Positions 15,138 through 23,425 of a stretch of DNA of 48,680 bases are shown piece after piece. Each line of letters begins with the position of its first letter. Position 1 is the first letter of the stretch. A program made the position numbers and the translations under genes. The notes beneath the pieces were generated by a model that was not told where the DNA came from, searched no databases, and saw only the letters and a list, made by a program, of their open reading frames with translations. This DNA comes from an uncultured Sutterellaceae bacterium (GTDB taxonomy: Bacteria; Pseudomonadota; Gammaproteobacteria; Burkholderiales; Burkholderiaceae_F), in contig CADBTW010000052.1 of the NCBI GenBank assembly GCA_902797695.1, forward strand, positions 1 through 48,680, given 5' to 3'.

Positions 15138-15806
15138 ATGAACGAATTCACGAGCGCTTTCCTCTACGTCTTCGCCGCCCTCCTCCCGATCGTGGACCCC
15201 CTCTCCGGCGCGATGTTCTTCGTTTCGCTCACGACCGACCTCACGGCGCGTGAGCGGGCCTGGATCGCCGCACGGGTTGCCGCCTACTCCTTCATCCTGA
15301 TCGAGGTGTCGGTCTATGTCGGGGTCTTCATCCTCAACTTCTTCGGGATCTCGATCGACGTGCTCCGTGTCGCGGGCGGGCTCGTCCTCGCAGCGTCCGG
15401 CTGGAGCGCGATGAACGCGTCGACCGGGGAAAAGAAGGAGAAGGCGAACGAGAGCGCAGGGGGCAGATCCGAGGACGACAGCTTCAAGCGCCGGGCCTTC
15501 TTCCCGCTCACGATGCCGCTCCTCGTGGGGCCGGGCGCCATGGCGGTCTGCACCGCGCTCGGCACCGCGATGCCATCGACCCTCGGGAACATCCTCGGGC
15601 TCAACCTCGCGGTGGTCGCCACCTGCGCCTCGGTCTGGATCTGCTTCCGGTTCGCCGGGCAGATCACGAGCAGGCTCGGGCCGACTGGCGCGGACGCCAT
15701 CGTGAAGATCTTCTCCTTCCTCCTCCTCTGCATCGGGATCGCGGTCTTCTGGACCGGGTTCTCGGCGCTCTGGACCGGGATGGAGAAAGGCATCATCGGA
15801 AAGTAG
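15138..15806 (+). CDS. marC: MarC family membrane protein, copy 2
   Basis: The 222-aa paralog of the preceding gene shares MNEFTSAF at the start and most of its length. I use the ATG at 15138 because it aligns with copy 1; in-frame TTG (15126) and GTG (15129) codons upstream are less likely. The conserved LLPIVDPLSGAMFFVSL and LTMPLLVGPGAMAVCTALG blocks are intact, so both copies look functional. The middle loop has diverged (NASTGEKKEKANESAGGRSEDD). A strong terminator follows, so the two copies probably form one transcript. Function is unknown for the family. Confidence 0.85.
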   Translation: MNEFTSAFLYVFAALLPIVDPLSGAMFFVSLTTDLTARERAWIAARVAAYSFILIEVSVYVGVFILNFFGISIDVLRVAGGLVLAASGWSAMNASTGEKKEKANESAGGRSEDDSFKRRAFFPLTMPLLVGPGAMAVCTALGTAMPSTLGNILGLNLAVVATCASVWICFRFAGQITSRLGPTGADAIVKIFSFLLLCIGIAVFWTGFSALWTGMEKGIIGK

Positions 15807-15830
15807 CGAAAGCGTCCCGGATCGATCGCG

Positions 15831-15860
15831 AAGGGGCTTCTCCAGGGAAGCCCCTTTTTT
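15831..15860 (+). terminator. Strong rho-independent terminator after marC copy 2
   Basis: GGGGCTTC and GAAGCCCC pair around TCCAGG and are followed by TTTTTT. Confidence 0.9.
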
Positions 15861-15890
15861 CTGCCTTTGGCTTACCTGGGGAACGCGTCC

Positions 15891-16151
15891 TCAGTCCTTC
15901 CCCTTCCGAAGCACGAACGCGGTGAGGAGGAAGACCGCCATCACGGCGACGAAGAGGAACCCGAGCCAGGCGGAGAGCTTCTCGTAGATCCCGAAGAACA
16001 TCCCGGCGCCGAGCCCCACCGCGGCGACCCCGAGGGGGAACCCGGTTGAACGGTCGACGTCCGGGCGGATGAGACGCTCGATGACGAGCCCGATCCGGTA
16101 GAGGGCGAAACCGACAAGGGCGAAGGCGATCAGCTGGCTTGCTTCTGACAA
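15891..16151 (-). CDS. Small membrane protein of unknown function
   Basis: The open frame encodes an 86-aa protein with three predicted hydrophobic segments (about 5-22, 38-53 and 62-80) and a basic LRKGKD tail. The likely start is a TTG at 16151 with GAGG 7 nt upstream; no ATG fits, and the longer frame to 16364 has no membrane-protein character and crosses a terminator. I do not recognise the family. Hydrophobic segments separated by a charged loop (RLIRPDVDRSTG) argue that it is a real gene rather than a chance frame. It is read convergently with marC and its neighbours give no hint of a role. Confidence 0.5.
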   Translation of the reverse strand: MSEASQLIAFALVGFALYRIGLVIERLIRPDVDRSTGFPLGVAAVGLGAGMFFGIYEKLSAWLGFLFVAVMAVFLLTAFVLRKGKD

Positions 16152-16304
16152 GGGGACACCTCGGGGCTGATGGATGAATAAGGCTTGGGGGAAGAGCGGA
16201 CAGCCGGGCCTCCGGTTCTCCCTCCCGGATGCTGATAAGACCACAAGGCAGGGAAACTTGCAACCGGAAACAGTCCCGGGAATCCCGTCATAACCGCCGG
16301 AAGG

Positions 16305-16361
16305 CAAAAATTCCCCCGGAAGGCGACGCGGGAGAGAGACGCGTTCCTTCCGGGGGATTTT
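16305..16361. terminator. Bidirectional terminator downstream of the flavin reductase gene
   Basis: TCCCCCGGAAGG (16312-16323) pairs with CCTTCCGGGGGA (16346-16357). An A run precedes it and TTTT follows, so it can act on the minus-strand reductase transcript. Confidence 0.8.
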
Positions 16362-16415
16362 CACGCTGCTCCGGGGATCCGTTTTGCCGGTCGGATCACC
16401 GGGCTTGTTCCGGGA

Positions 16416-17996
16416 CTAGTCCCAGGGCTTTTCCTTCGCGACCGCGCGGCCGGCGAGGCGCCCGAAGACGAGGGACTCGGCGTTGTTCGTCGCGCCCTGG
16501 TAGAGGGTCGGCCACATGCTTCCGAGCTCGCCCGCGACGTAGAGGCGCGGAATCGGCTGGTCGTACGGGTCCATCACGCGGCCGTCGACGTCCTTCTTCG
16601 GGCCGCCCTGCGTGTTCAGCATCGCCGGGTAGAGCGGGACCGCATAGTAGGGGCCGGTCTCGTCCATCGGCACGGAGACGATCGGCGCCTCGCGGCCGGC
16701 GAACACGACCTTCTTGTTCGCCTTCTTGAGGGGGCGCCCAAAGAGCGTGTCCTTCCCCGCCTTGATGTCCTCGTTCCACTTCTTCACCGTCGCGACCAGG
16801 TTCTCGGCCGGGACGTTGATCTTCTTCGCGAGGGCTTCAAGCGTGTCCGCCTTCAGGATCGCGCCCGACTCGACCTCCTTGCTGTTGTCCGCAGACCACT
16901 TGTAGTTCTCGCGGTTCAGGGCGTAGCCCGAGGTCGCGCCGCCGCAGATCGGGCCGTTCTTCCTCGCCTTCTCGTCGAAGACGAGGTAGCAGGGGATGCG
17001 CGGATAGCGGTGCTTCGGGGGCTGGAGCATGTTCACGTCGTAGATCATCGCGTGGTTGTCCGTGCCCTTCTCGTTCGTGAAGCGCTTGCCGTCCTGGTCG
17101 ACCCAGATGTGGGACGGGGCGAGGATGTTCACCTGCACGACGGTCTTCAGGCCCGGGACCACCATGCCGAGCGGGCAGGAGTATTCCGTCATGTGCCAGA
17201 GACGGGCGCCGGCCTGCATCGCCATCCGGAGGCCGTCGCCGGTGTTGCCGGGGTTGCCGAGGCCGTGGATCTTGGTGCCGAGGCAGAAGGTGCGCATCGA
17301 CTGGGGGTCGAACTCGTAGCCGCCGGTCGCGAGGACCACGCCGCGGCGGGCCTTGATGCGGATTTCCTTCCCGCCCGAGACCGCGACGGCGCCGACGATC
17401 GCGTCGCCGTTCTTGATGAGGCGCTTCGCCGGGGTGTTGAGGAGGACCGGGATCTTGCGGGTGGTTTCGACGGCGTAGCGATAGTTCTCGAAGAGGTTGT
17501 CGCCGCCGCGCTTCTTCCCGCGGACGCGCCACTTGTCGATCGTCTCCGCTCCCTTCACGTTCTGGTAGCCCGCGTGGCCGTAGACCATGAGCTTCGTGTC
17601 AGGCTTCATGCCGATCACGAAGTCCTTCGCCGTCATGATCTCGTCGGCGAACCGGCGGAGGAGCTTGTCGTCCTTCTCGGAATCCGCGAAGTCGTAGAGC
17701 GCGGAGAGGTACTGGTAGGCCGCTTCCTTGTCCTTCGGGACCATGAAGCCACCGGAGGAGACCGCGGTGTTCCCGCCGCCCTCGGCCATCTTCTCGATGA
17801 TGAGGACCTTCGCCCCGGCGTCGTGCGCCTCGATCGCGGCCGCGGCGCCCGCGCCGCCGTACCCGATCACGAGGACGTCGCAGTCCTTGTCCCAGGCGGT
17901 CGACTTCGTCGCCTGTTCGGCTCCGGCCTTCATGAAGGGGACTGCGGCAGCCGCCGCGACGCTGCCCTTGAGGAAGCTTCTGCGCTTCAGATCCAT
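16416..17996 (-). CDS. Tat-exported FAD-dependent reductase of the flavocytochrome c / fumarate reductase family
   Basis: The 526-aa flavoprotein starts MDLKRRSFLKG, a Tat signal, and has an FAD-binding GxGxxG (GYGGAG, 46-51) after DVLVIG. The family's second half is present (DGLRMAMQAGARL, then IPRLYVAGELGS near the end). Such enzymes reduce a small organic acceptor in the periplasm with electrons from a cytochrome c. The active-site strand reads NTQGGPKKDVDGRVMD; true fumarate reductases have a His at the start of that block (HHTMGG type), so fumarate is doubtful. GPYYAVPLYP also recalls ketosteroid dehydrogenase-like members. It lies 108 nt after a tetraheme cytochrome c, its likely electron donor. 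The substrate is unknown. Confidence 0.88.
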   Translation of the reverse strand: MDLKRRSFLKGSVAAAAAVPFMKAGAEQATKSTAWDKDCDVLVIGYGGAGAAAAIEAHDAGAKVLIIEKMAEGGGNTAVSSGGFMVPKDKEAAYQYLSALYDFADSEKDDKLLRRFADEIMTAKDFVIGMKPDTKLMVYGHAGYQNVKGAETIDKWRVRGKKRGGDNLFENYRYAVETTRKIPVLLNTPAKRLIKNGDAIVGAVAVSGGKEIRIKARRGVVLATGGYEFDPQSMRTFCLGTKIHGLGNPGNTGDGLRMAMQAGARLWHMTEYSCPLGMVVPGLKTVVQVNILAPSHIWVDQDGKRFTNEKGTDNHAMIYDVNMLQPPKHRYPRIPCYLVFDEKARKNGPICGGATSGYALNRENYKWSADNSKEVESGAILKADTLEALAKKINVPAENLVATVKKWNEDIKAGKDTLFGRPLKKANKKVVFAGREAPIVSVPMDETGPYYAVPLYPAMLNTQGGPKKDVDGRVMDPYDQPIPRLYVAGELGSMWPTLYQGATNNAESLVFGRLAGRAVAKEKPWD

Positions 17997-18104
17997 GATG
18001 GTTCTCCTTTTTAAGAGCTTTTCCCGCCTTCCGGCCCGTCCGGAAGCGCAGGAATCACGAAAGAAAATGAAATCGGTTCAGATTGGAGTAAAGGACGCCC
18101 CCGC

Positions 18105-18449
18105 CTACGGGACCTTCACCTGGAACTCGTGGCACTGGTCGCAGAGGAGCCTCGGGGGCTTGTGGCCCTGGTGGCACTGCGTGCACTCGGGTTCGCCGAC
18201 ATGCGTCGCGTGGTAGTTGATGTCGCCCTTGTCGGTCTTCTCGGCGAGCGCCTTGTAGGAGCCGCCGTGGCAGGCGAGGCAGTCCTCCTTCTTCGGGGCT
18301 TCCTTCGGGCCCGCCTTGTGGCAGGACTCGCACTTCACGCCGCCCGCCGCGTGGCGGTCGGCGAGGAACTTCCCAGACTCCGCCGCGCAGGCGGTTCCCG
18401 CGAGAAACGTGGCGGCTGAGACCGCAGCGATGAAGGCCGTGAGACGCAT
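18105..18449 (-). CDS. Periplasmic tetraheme cytochrome c (flavocytochrome heme subunit)
   Basis: The 114-aa protein has a signal peptide (MRLTAFIAAVSAATFLAGTACA) and four CxxCH heme sites at 40-44, 57-61, 89-93 and 103-107. Spacing and extra His residues (DRHAAGG, NYHATHVG, QGHKP) match the N-terminal heme domain of Shewanella flavocytochrome c, here as a separate protein. It should carry electrons from a quinol-oxidising cytochrome to the adjacent FAD reductase. The start at 18449 has AAAGGAG about 8 nt upstream; the longer frame to 18569 has no signal peptide. A palindrome 93 bp upstream is a candidate regulator site. Confidence 0.92.
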   Translation of the reverse strand: MRLTAFIAAVSAATFLAGTACAAESGKFLADRHAAGGVKCESCHKAGPKEAPKKEDCLACHGGSYKALAEKTDKGDINYHATHVGEPECTQCHQGHKPPRLLCDQCHEFQVKVP

Positions 18450-18541
18450 TTCCTTGACTCCTTTCCTTTTTCTTATCCGGGGCGAGCCTCTTGGGATCCG
18501 CTCGCTCCCGTCCTTTTGATGGAAGGAAGTTTCCCGCCCGC

Positions 18542-18555
18542 CGTACTTAAGTACG
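18542..18555. promoter_or_regulatory. Perfect 14-bp palindrome upstream of the cytochrome c operon
   Basis: CGTACTTAAGTACG is its own reverse complement. It lies 93 bp before the cytochrome start and just after the response-regulator gene of the FixJ/NarL-type HTH class, whose members bind TAC-containing inverted repeats. A site for that regulator is the natural reading. Confidence 0.55.
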
Positions 18556-18605
18556 TTGCGTAATGACAAGGAAAGGAATTCAGCTTTGGAAAGGGCTGCC
18601 TGAAG

Positions 18606-18640
18606 CGAAAAAAGGCCGCTCCCCCGGGAAGGAGAGCGGC
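18606..18640 (-). terminator. Terminator after the response-regulator gene
   Basis: On the minus strand GCCGCTC and GGAGCGGC pair around a 10-12 nt loop and are followed by CTTTTTT. Confidence 0.8.
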
Positions 18641-18671
18641 GCGTCGGGAAAGGAAAAGACGAGGCGGTTTT

Positions 18672-19292
18672 TCAGGGCTTCCCGCGCAGCACGGCGAAGA
18701 GCCGCTGGACCTCCGCGACGCTCTTCACGCCGAGCTTCCGGTAGGCGCCCGCGCGATGCACTTCGACCGTGCGGACCGAGAGCCCGAGCCGCTCCGCGAT
18801 CTGCGCGTTGAGGAGACCGTCGCCGAGGAGCCTGATCACCTCCGACTCCCGCTTCGTGAGGCTTGAGAAAAGGCCTTCGAGCGCCTTCCGGTCGGGGAGT
18901 CCTTCCCGCGCGACGCGGTCCCGCTCGACCGCCTCCGACACCGCCTGCACGAGCTTCTCCGCGTCGACCGGCTTCTGCAGGAAGTGGCAGGCGCCGTTCC
19001 GAAGGAGCCCCACCGCCATGTCGATGCTCCCGTGCGCCGTGAGGAAGACGACGGGAAGCCGGATCCCGCGCTTCTCCATTTCGCGGAAGCACTCGAGCCC
19101 GCCCATTCCCGGCATCTGCACGTCGAGCACGACGACCCCCGCGCGGGAGGGCATCACGGAGCGGAGGAACTCCTCGGCGTCCGGGTAGAGGGCGACCTCC
19201 CACCCCTCGCCCTCCAGCATGTACTGGAGCGCGTCTCGGAGCGCCTCGTCGTCATCCACCACACGCACCAGCGGCGCATTGCCTTCGTTCAT
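18672..19292 (-). CDS. FixJ/TtrR-family response regulator
   Basis: The 206-aa protein has a receiver domain (acidic DDD at 13-15, phospho-acceptor D57 in VVVLDVQMPGMGG, KP pair in FLQKPVD) and a C-terminal LuxR/FixJ HTH (LTKRESEVIRLLGDGLLNAQIAERLGLSVRTVEVHR). It overlaps the sensor kinase gene by 4 nt, so the two are a cognate pair. The next genes on the strand are the cytochrome c and flavin reductase, with a palindrome in between, making them its probable targets. TtrR activates tetrathionate reductase in enterics; here the output would be a different periplasmic reductase. Confidence 0.9.
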   Translation of the reverse strand: MNEGNAPLVRVVDDDEALRDALQYMLEGEGWEVALYPDAEEFLRSVMPSRAGVVVLDVQMPGMGGLECFREMEKRGIRLPVVFLTAHGSIDMAVGLLRNGACHFLQKPVDAEKLVQAVSEAVERDRVAREGLPDRKALEGLFSSLTKRESEVIRLLGDGLLNAQIAERLGLSVRTVEVHRAGAYRKLGVKSVAEVQRLFAVLRGKP

Positions 19293-21130
19293 GCCTTTTC
19301 TCCTGAAAACTGTTCCGCGCCCTCACCCGGCCCGAGCGCCGGGAGCGTCACCGTAACCCGCACCCCGAGCCCGTCCCGGCCGTGTTCGAACCGGATCGAG
19401 CCCCCGTGCTGCTCCACGATCGTGCGGCAGATCGAGAGCCCGAGGCCAAGGCCCTCGCCCTTCTGGCTCGTGACCGGGGTCGAGAGGAGCCGGAGGAGCT
19501 CGTCCGTCACCGGATCGCCCGCGTCCTCGACGATAACGTTCACCGTACCGGATCCCGGCTCGGCCAACAAGCTTGCCTTTACCACGCGGCTCGTCCCCGG
19601 AGAGACTGAGTCGGAAAGCGCTTCGGCGGCGTTCTTCAGCAGGTTCGCGATGACGAGCTCGAGCTCGAGCGGATCCCCTCGCACCGTGAACGGGCCCCCT
19701 TCCGAGGCCTCCGCGACGCGGACCGTCCGCCCCGCGCTCGTGAGGGAAAAGTTTCTCACGGTGGTCCCGAGGATCTCCCGGAGGTCGAGCGGAAGCCGCC
19801 GCGCGGCGTTCGACTTCGCGTAGCCCCGGACGTGGTCCACGATGGATCCGATCCGGTTCGCCTGCGACTCGATTTTCCCGAGCGCGTCCTCTACCATCGG
19901 GCGTTCCAGTTTCCTCGTCTCCATCCGGCGCCTGAGGCCCCGGATGTACATGAGAATCGCGGCGAGCGGCTGCCCGAGCTCGTGCGCGACCATCGAGCTC
20001 ATCTGCCCGACGACGCCGGACCTCTGCATCTGGCCCATTCTCTTATTTAGTTTCTCGCGCTCGGTCTCGAGCTCCCGCTCCCTCGCGAGCGCCTCTTCAA
20101 GCTCCCGCGTCCGCACCCGCACGAGGTGGCGGCTCCGGAGCGAGTGGAAGGCGAGGCCTAAGATGAGGAAGAGGATCGCGACCACCGCCTGGCCGTATTC
20201 CGTCCAGACGCGCTTCAGGGTCCAGTGCCGCAGGAATTCGTAGGGCCCTGCCCTGAGCTCCCGGTACACCGCGTCCACTTCCGCCATGTCGGGCGGAATC
20301 CCCCATCGGTAGCCGCCCTCCCAGGCGGGGCGCATCGAGAAGACCGCCCGGGCGGCCGCCGCCGCGTCCTTTGGGCTGAGCGACTTCGTCGCCCCGATCA
20401 CCCACGAGGGGTAGAGCCGGGTCGAGTGCGTGCAGGCGAACCCCGCGTCTTCCCTCTCCCCCACCACCTTGAACGCGCCCCGGTACTTCGGGTCGAGGGC
20501 GAGCATCGCCTCGTAGTTGCAGGCCCGGACGGCGCCTGCGTCCGCCTTCCCCGAGAGGACCCGATCGAGCACCTTCATCTGGTCGTGGCCCACGAACTCG
20601 ATCGCGGAGTAGAAGCTGTCGGGGTCGGCGCCGAGCTGAGCCACCTCGCGCTGCACCGTGAGGAACCCGGTGAAACCGAGCGGCATGTTGGCCGAGAGAA
20701 CCTTCCCGCGAAGGCTCGCGAGGTCAGTGATGTCCGGACGGTCGCGGCGCGAGATGACGACCGACGCCTCCGCCCTGTTCGGGTCCGGAATCGGACCTCC
20801 CATGAGGGACGCGATGTTCTTCGCGCCCTCCCCGCGAAGCCTGCCGAGGAGTCCGGCTGACGAGATGAAGAGCTGCACGCTTCCCTCCCGGATCTCGGAC
20901 CCGAGCTTCGGGAGCGGCACCTGGTTCTCGACGCAGACGGAACCCTTGCCGAACGCTTCCTCAAGCGCTTCGATCGTGGGCCTCAGAACCGCGAAGTTCG
21001 GGTTTGGCTCCGCGAAGCTGCTCACCGCGACACGGATCCGGCAGGCGCCAGCCTCTCCCGCTCCTGCGGCTGGCGGGAGGGAAAGGAAAGCGATCACGAT
21101 GGCGAGGGCGGTGGCGCTGACTAGTTTCAT
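19289..21130 (-). CDS. TtrS-like membrane sensor histidine kinase
   Basis: The 613-aa kinase has a signal peptide (1-24), a PhnD-like periplasmic binding domain (about 31-300), one membrane helix (312-330), a short coiled coil and a HisKA/HATPase pair. The phospho-acceptor is H383 in VAHELGQPLA, and the ATP lid contains GEGLGLGLSI. TtrS has the same layout and senses tetrathionate. The periplasmic ligand here is probably the acceptor of the adjacent flavin reductase, which sits behind the shared regulator; this is inference from context. Downstream response-regulator overlap confirms the pairing. Confidence 0.9.
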   Translation of the reverse strand: MKLVSATALAIVIAFLSLPPAAGAGEAGACRIRVAVSSFAEPNPNFAVLRPTIEALEEAFGKGSVCVENQVPLPKLGSEIREGSVQLFISSAGLLGRLRGEGAKNIASLMGGPIPDPNRAEASVVISRRDRPDITDLASLRGKVLSANMPLGFTGFLTVQREVAQLGADPDSFYSAIEFVGHDQMKVLDRVLSGKADAGAVRACNYEAMLALDPKYRGAFKVVGEREDAGFACTHSTRLYPSWVIGATKSLSPKDAAAAARAVFSMRPAWEGGYRWGIPPDMAEVDAVYRELRAGPYEFLRHWTLKRVWTEYGQAVVAILFLILGLAFHSLRSRHLVRVRTRELEEALARERELETEREKLNKRMGQMQRSGVVGQMSSMVAHELGQPLAAILMYIRGLRRRMETRKLERPMVEDALGKIESQANRIGSIVDHVRGYAKSNAARRLPLDLREILGTTVRNFSLTSAGRTVRVAEASEGGPFTVRGDPLELELVIANLLKNAAEALSDSVSPGTSRVVKASLLAEPGSGTVNVIVEDAGDPVTDELLRLLSTPVTSQKGEGLGLGLSICRTIVEQHGGSIRFEHGRDGLGVRVTVTLPALGPGEGAEQFSGEKA

Positions 21131-21469
21131 GCTTCAGATTCTATCGGGCGCCGCGGGAAGAGGAGCCTGGGGGAGCCGAAGCCCGGGACGGGACCTCCGG
21201 CGCAGGAATCCCGGACCGGATACCCCCGCGTGTCTTTCCTCCCCGCCTGAGCCTTCGTCCCTCGGGCGCCTGAAAGCCGATTCTTCTAACAATATCCTCC
21301 GGGACTTCGCCTGAGGATCCTGCCGACAGCAAACAGACAGACAACCAGTTTTCTCACTCGATTCCGGTGCGCCCCCCGCGTTGCTCGCCCGTGCCCCGGC
21401 CTCGTTTTGCTTCATTCCTTAAAAGATGTATTATTGATACATCTTTAATGAAAGCTCTGGAACGCAAGC
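21131..21469. other. Divergent region between the sensor kinase and ric
   Basis: The right end carries the NsrR-like operator and ric promoter. The rest (about 21131-21400) is GC-rich and shows no gene, RNA or clear promoter for the kinase. Confidence 0.4.
21423..21445 (+). promoter_or_regulatory. NsrR-like operator over the ric promoter
   Basis: AAGATGTATTA and TGATACATCTT are 11-bp arms around one central T; arms pair perfectly for 9 bp. This matches the known NsrR layout AAGATGYATTT-N-AAATRCATCTT. TATTAT (21429-21434) inside it is a good -10, with TTGCTT (21407-21412) 16 bp upstream as -35. NsrR is the nitric-oxide sensor that represses ytfE/dnrN elsewhere, the family encoded just downstream. 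A bound repressor would cover the -10 box. Confidence 0.75.
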
Positions 21470-22204
21470 ATGGCTAACGACTATTCCCTCAGGACCGCAG
21501 GCGCTGTCGCTGCGGAAAGCTCTGCATTCGCGCGCGTCCTCGAGGACCACGGCGTCGACTTCTGCTGCCACGGGGACGACCCCTTCCCGGCCGCCTGCCG
21601 GAAGGCAGGCGCAGATCCTGAAGAAATTGCAAAGGAGCTCGAGCGGGCAAAGGATTCTCCCGTCCGGGGCGGGGTCGATTTCGCCGCGTGGCCGACCGAC
21701 CTCCTCTGCGACTATGTGCTCAAGATCCACCACCGCGGGATCCGCGTCCGGGGCCCGAGGATCAATTCGCTCCTCGAAAAGGTGATCGCGGCGCACGGCG
21801 CACGCCATCCCGAGCTCCTCGAAGTCCGGAACCTCTGGAGCGAGATCTGGGACGCGGTGCAGATGCACCTCATGAAGGAAGAGCGGATGCTCTACCCATA
21901 CATCTACGAGCTCTGCGACGCCGAGATGAGCGGGCGGAAGGCGGAGCCCTTCCACTGCGGAACGGTCGCGTCGCCGATCGGCGTTATGGAGGCGGAGCAC
22001 GCCGAGGAAGGGGAGCGCCACGCCCGGATTGAGGAACTCACGCACGGGTACGCGACGCCGGACGACGGGTGCGCAAGCTACGCGCTCCTCATGAAGGAGC
22101 TCCGGGACTTCCGTGACGCGCAGCACGAGCACATCCACCTCGAGAACAACCTGATCTTCCCGCGCGCGCTCGAAATCGAGTCCCGCGTCGTGGACGCGTT
22201 CTAG
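21470..22204 (+). CDS. ric: Ric/YtfE/ScdA di-iron protein for Fe-S cluster repair
   Basis: The 244-aa protein has the ScdA N-terminal motif DFCCHG (31-35) and a hemerythrin-like four-helix domain whose His/Glu ligands appear in KIHHRGIR, MHLMKEERMLYP, MEAEHAEEG and HEHIHLENNLIFP. Ric proteins help repair iron-sulfur clusters damaged by nitric oxide or oxidants and act in the cytoplasm. It is a single-gene unit with an NsrR-like operator 25 bp upstream and a terminator behind. Its presence fits a cell with oxygen- and NO-sensitive clusters such as HydA. Confidence 0.92.
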   Translation: MANDYSLRTAGAVAAESSAFARVLEDHGVDFCCHGDDPFPAACRKAGADPEEIAKELERAKDSPVRGGVDFAAWPTDLLCDYVLKIHHRGIRVRGPRINSLLEKVIAAHGARHPELLEVRNLWSEIWDAVQMHLMKEERMLYPYIYELCDAEMSGRKAEPFHCGTVASPIGVMEAEHAEEGERHARIEELTHGYATPDDGCASYALLMKELRDFRDAQHEHIHLENNLIFPRALEIESRVVDAF

Positions 22205-22313
22205 AAGGAGAAGGCAGGGGTAGCCCCTGCCCCTTAACAGCCCAGGTTTCTGTTTGCTTAAACCTCGCTCCTGCCGGTCCAACTGTCAGGCGGACCCGGC
22301 AGGGCACCTTTGG

Positions 22314-22345
22314 CCGTCAGGCACCCTTGCCTGGCGGCGTTTTTT
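22314..22345 (+). terminator. Rho-independent terminator downstream of ric
   Basis: CCGTCAGGCA (22314-22323) pairs with TGCCTGGCGG (22328-22337), with one G-T pair, then CGTTTTTT. A smaller stem, GGCAGGGG/CCCCTGCC at 22213-22231, lies closer to the stop codon but lacks a T run. Confidence 0.8.
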
Positions 22346-22370
22346 ATTTCCCTTCCTGCCTTGCGGCTAC

Positions 22371-23276
22371 CTATCCTTCCTGCCGCTGCTTTACCATCCC
22401 CCGCAGCTCGGGCGACAGCCTCCGAACACAGCTGATGAACCGCTTCGTGGCGGGGGACGCCTCGTCTAGCGACGGGATTGCGAGCCCGAGCGGAACGTAC
22501 TGCGGCGGGTCGACCGGAACGAGCGCGACGTTCCCCTTCCAGCGAAGAGAGATCAATTCCTGGTTGAAGCTCACGCCCAGGCCCGCCTCCACCATGCACC
22601 ACGTGGTGAACCCGTCCTTCGTCGTGAAGCGGACCGTGGGCTTGATTTTTTCCTTCGCAAGGAGCCGGTCTTGATCCGTGTCCTCTCCGGGAAGCGTGTG
22701 AATGAAAGGGTCCGTCGAGAGCCGCGAGAGAGGATAAGCGAGTGCCCGCGCGAATGGGTGATTCCCGGGAAGCCACGCGATGATCCGGTCCCGCATCACC
22801 GGGATCCAGTCGAAGCCCTCGAGCTTCGCGGGTTCCGCGCAGAAGCAGAGGTCGACCGAGCGCTCCGCGATCCACTTCGCCATCTCGCGGTTCCCGCCTT
22901 CGAGGAGCCGGACGCGCACCCCCGGATAGAGCTTTTCGTATTCCGAAAGGATCCTCGGCATCCAGATCGCCGAGACGCTGAAGTAGCTCCCGATCGTGAG
23001 GAGCCCGCGGGCGACGCCCCGGATCGAGGAGCTCACCTCCGCGGCCCTCCGGGCGGCCCGGACGACGTCGCGCGCGGCTGGCAGGAACGCCTGTCCCTCG
23101 GCCGTGAGCCGGACGCCCGACTTCCCGCGGACGAAGAGCCTGAACCCGAGCTCCGCCTCAAGCGAATTGAGGATCCGGGTGACGCCTGGCTGCGTGAGCC
23201 CGAGGCGGGAAGCCGCCGCCGTGATGCTTCCTTCGGCCGCCGCTTCGAGGAACGCCTCGCATTTTCCGGTGTCCAT
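22371..23276 (-). CDS. LysR-family transcriptional regulator
   Basis: The protein of about 301 aa has the N-terminal winged HTH (FLEAAAEGSITAAASRLGLTQPGVTRILNSLEAE in pieces) and a periplasmic-binding-fold effector domain. I prefer the ATG at 23276 since it places the HTH as in other LysR proteins; in-frame ATGs at 23285 and 23300 remain possible. It is divergent from a threonine aldolase-like gene across about 150 bp, the classic arrangement for a LysR regulator and its target, so it may control that gene and alaX. Effector unknown. Confidence 0.88.
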   Translation of the reverse strand: MDTGKCEAFLEAAAEGSITAAASRLGLTQPGVTRILNSLEAELGFRLFVRGKSGVRLTAEGQAFLPAARDVVRAARRAAEVSSSIRGVARGLLTIGSYFSVSAIWMPRILSEYEKLYPGVRVRLLEGGNREMAKWIAERSVDLCFCAEPAKLEGFDWIPVMRDRIIAWLPGNHPFARALAYPLSRLSTDPFIHTLPGEDTDQDRLLAKEKIKPTVRFTTKDGFTTWCMVEAGLGVSFNQELISLRWKGNVALVPVDPPQYVPLGLAIPSLDEASPATKRFISCVRRLSPELRGMVKQRQEG

Positions 23277-23425
23277 TCCGCTCATCCCAATACATAACAA
23301 AACCGCATGGAAAAATAATAAATAGATTCTTGCGTCATGGATAGGAACGGGATAAAGTTTTCCCCAACCTCTTCCAACGCTTTCGGAAGAGATCGCAATT
23401 CATTGAACTGAAAAAGGAATTCAAA

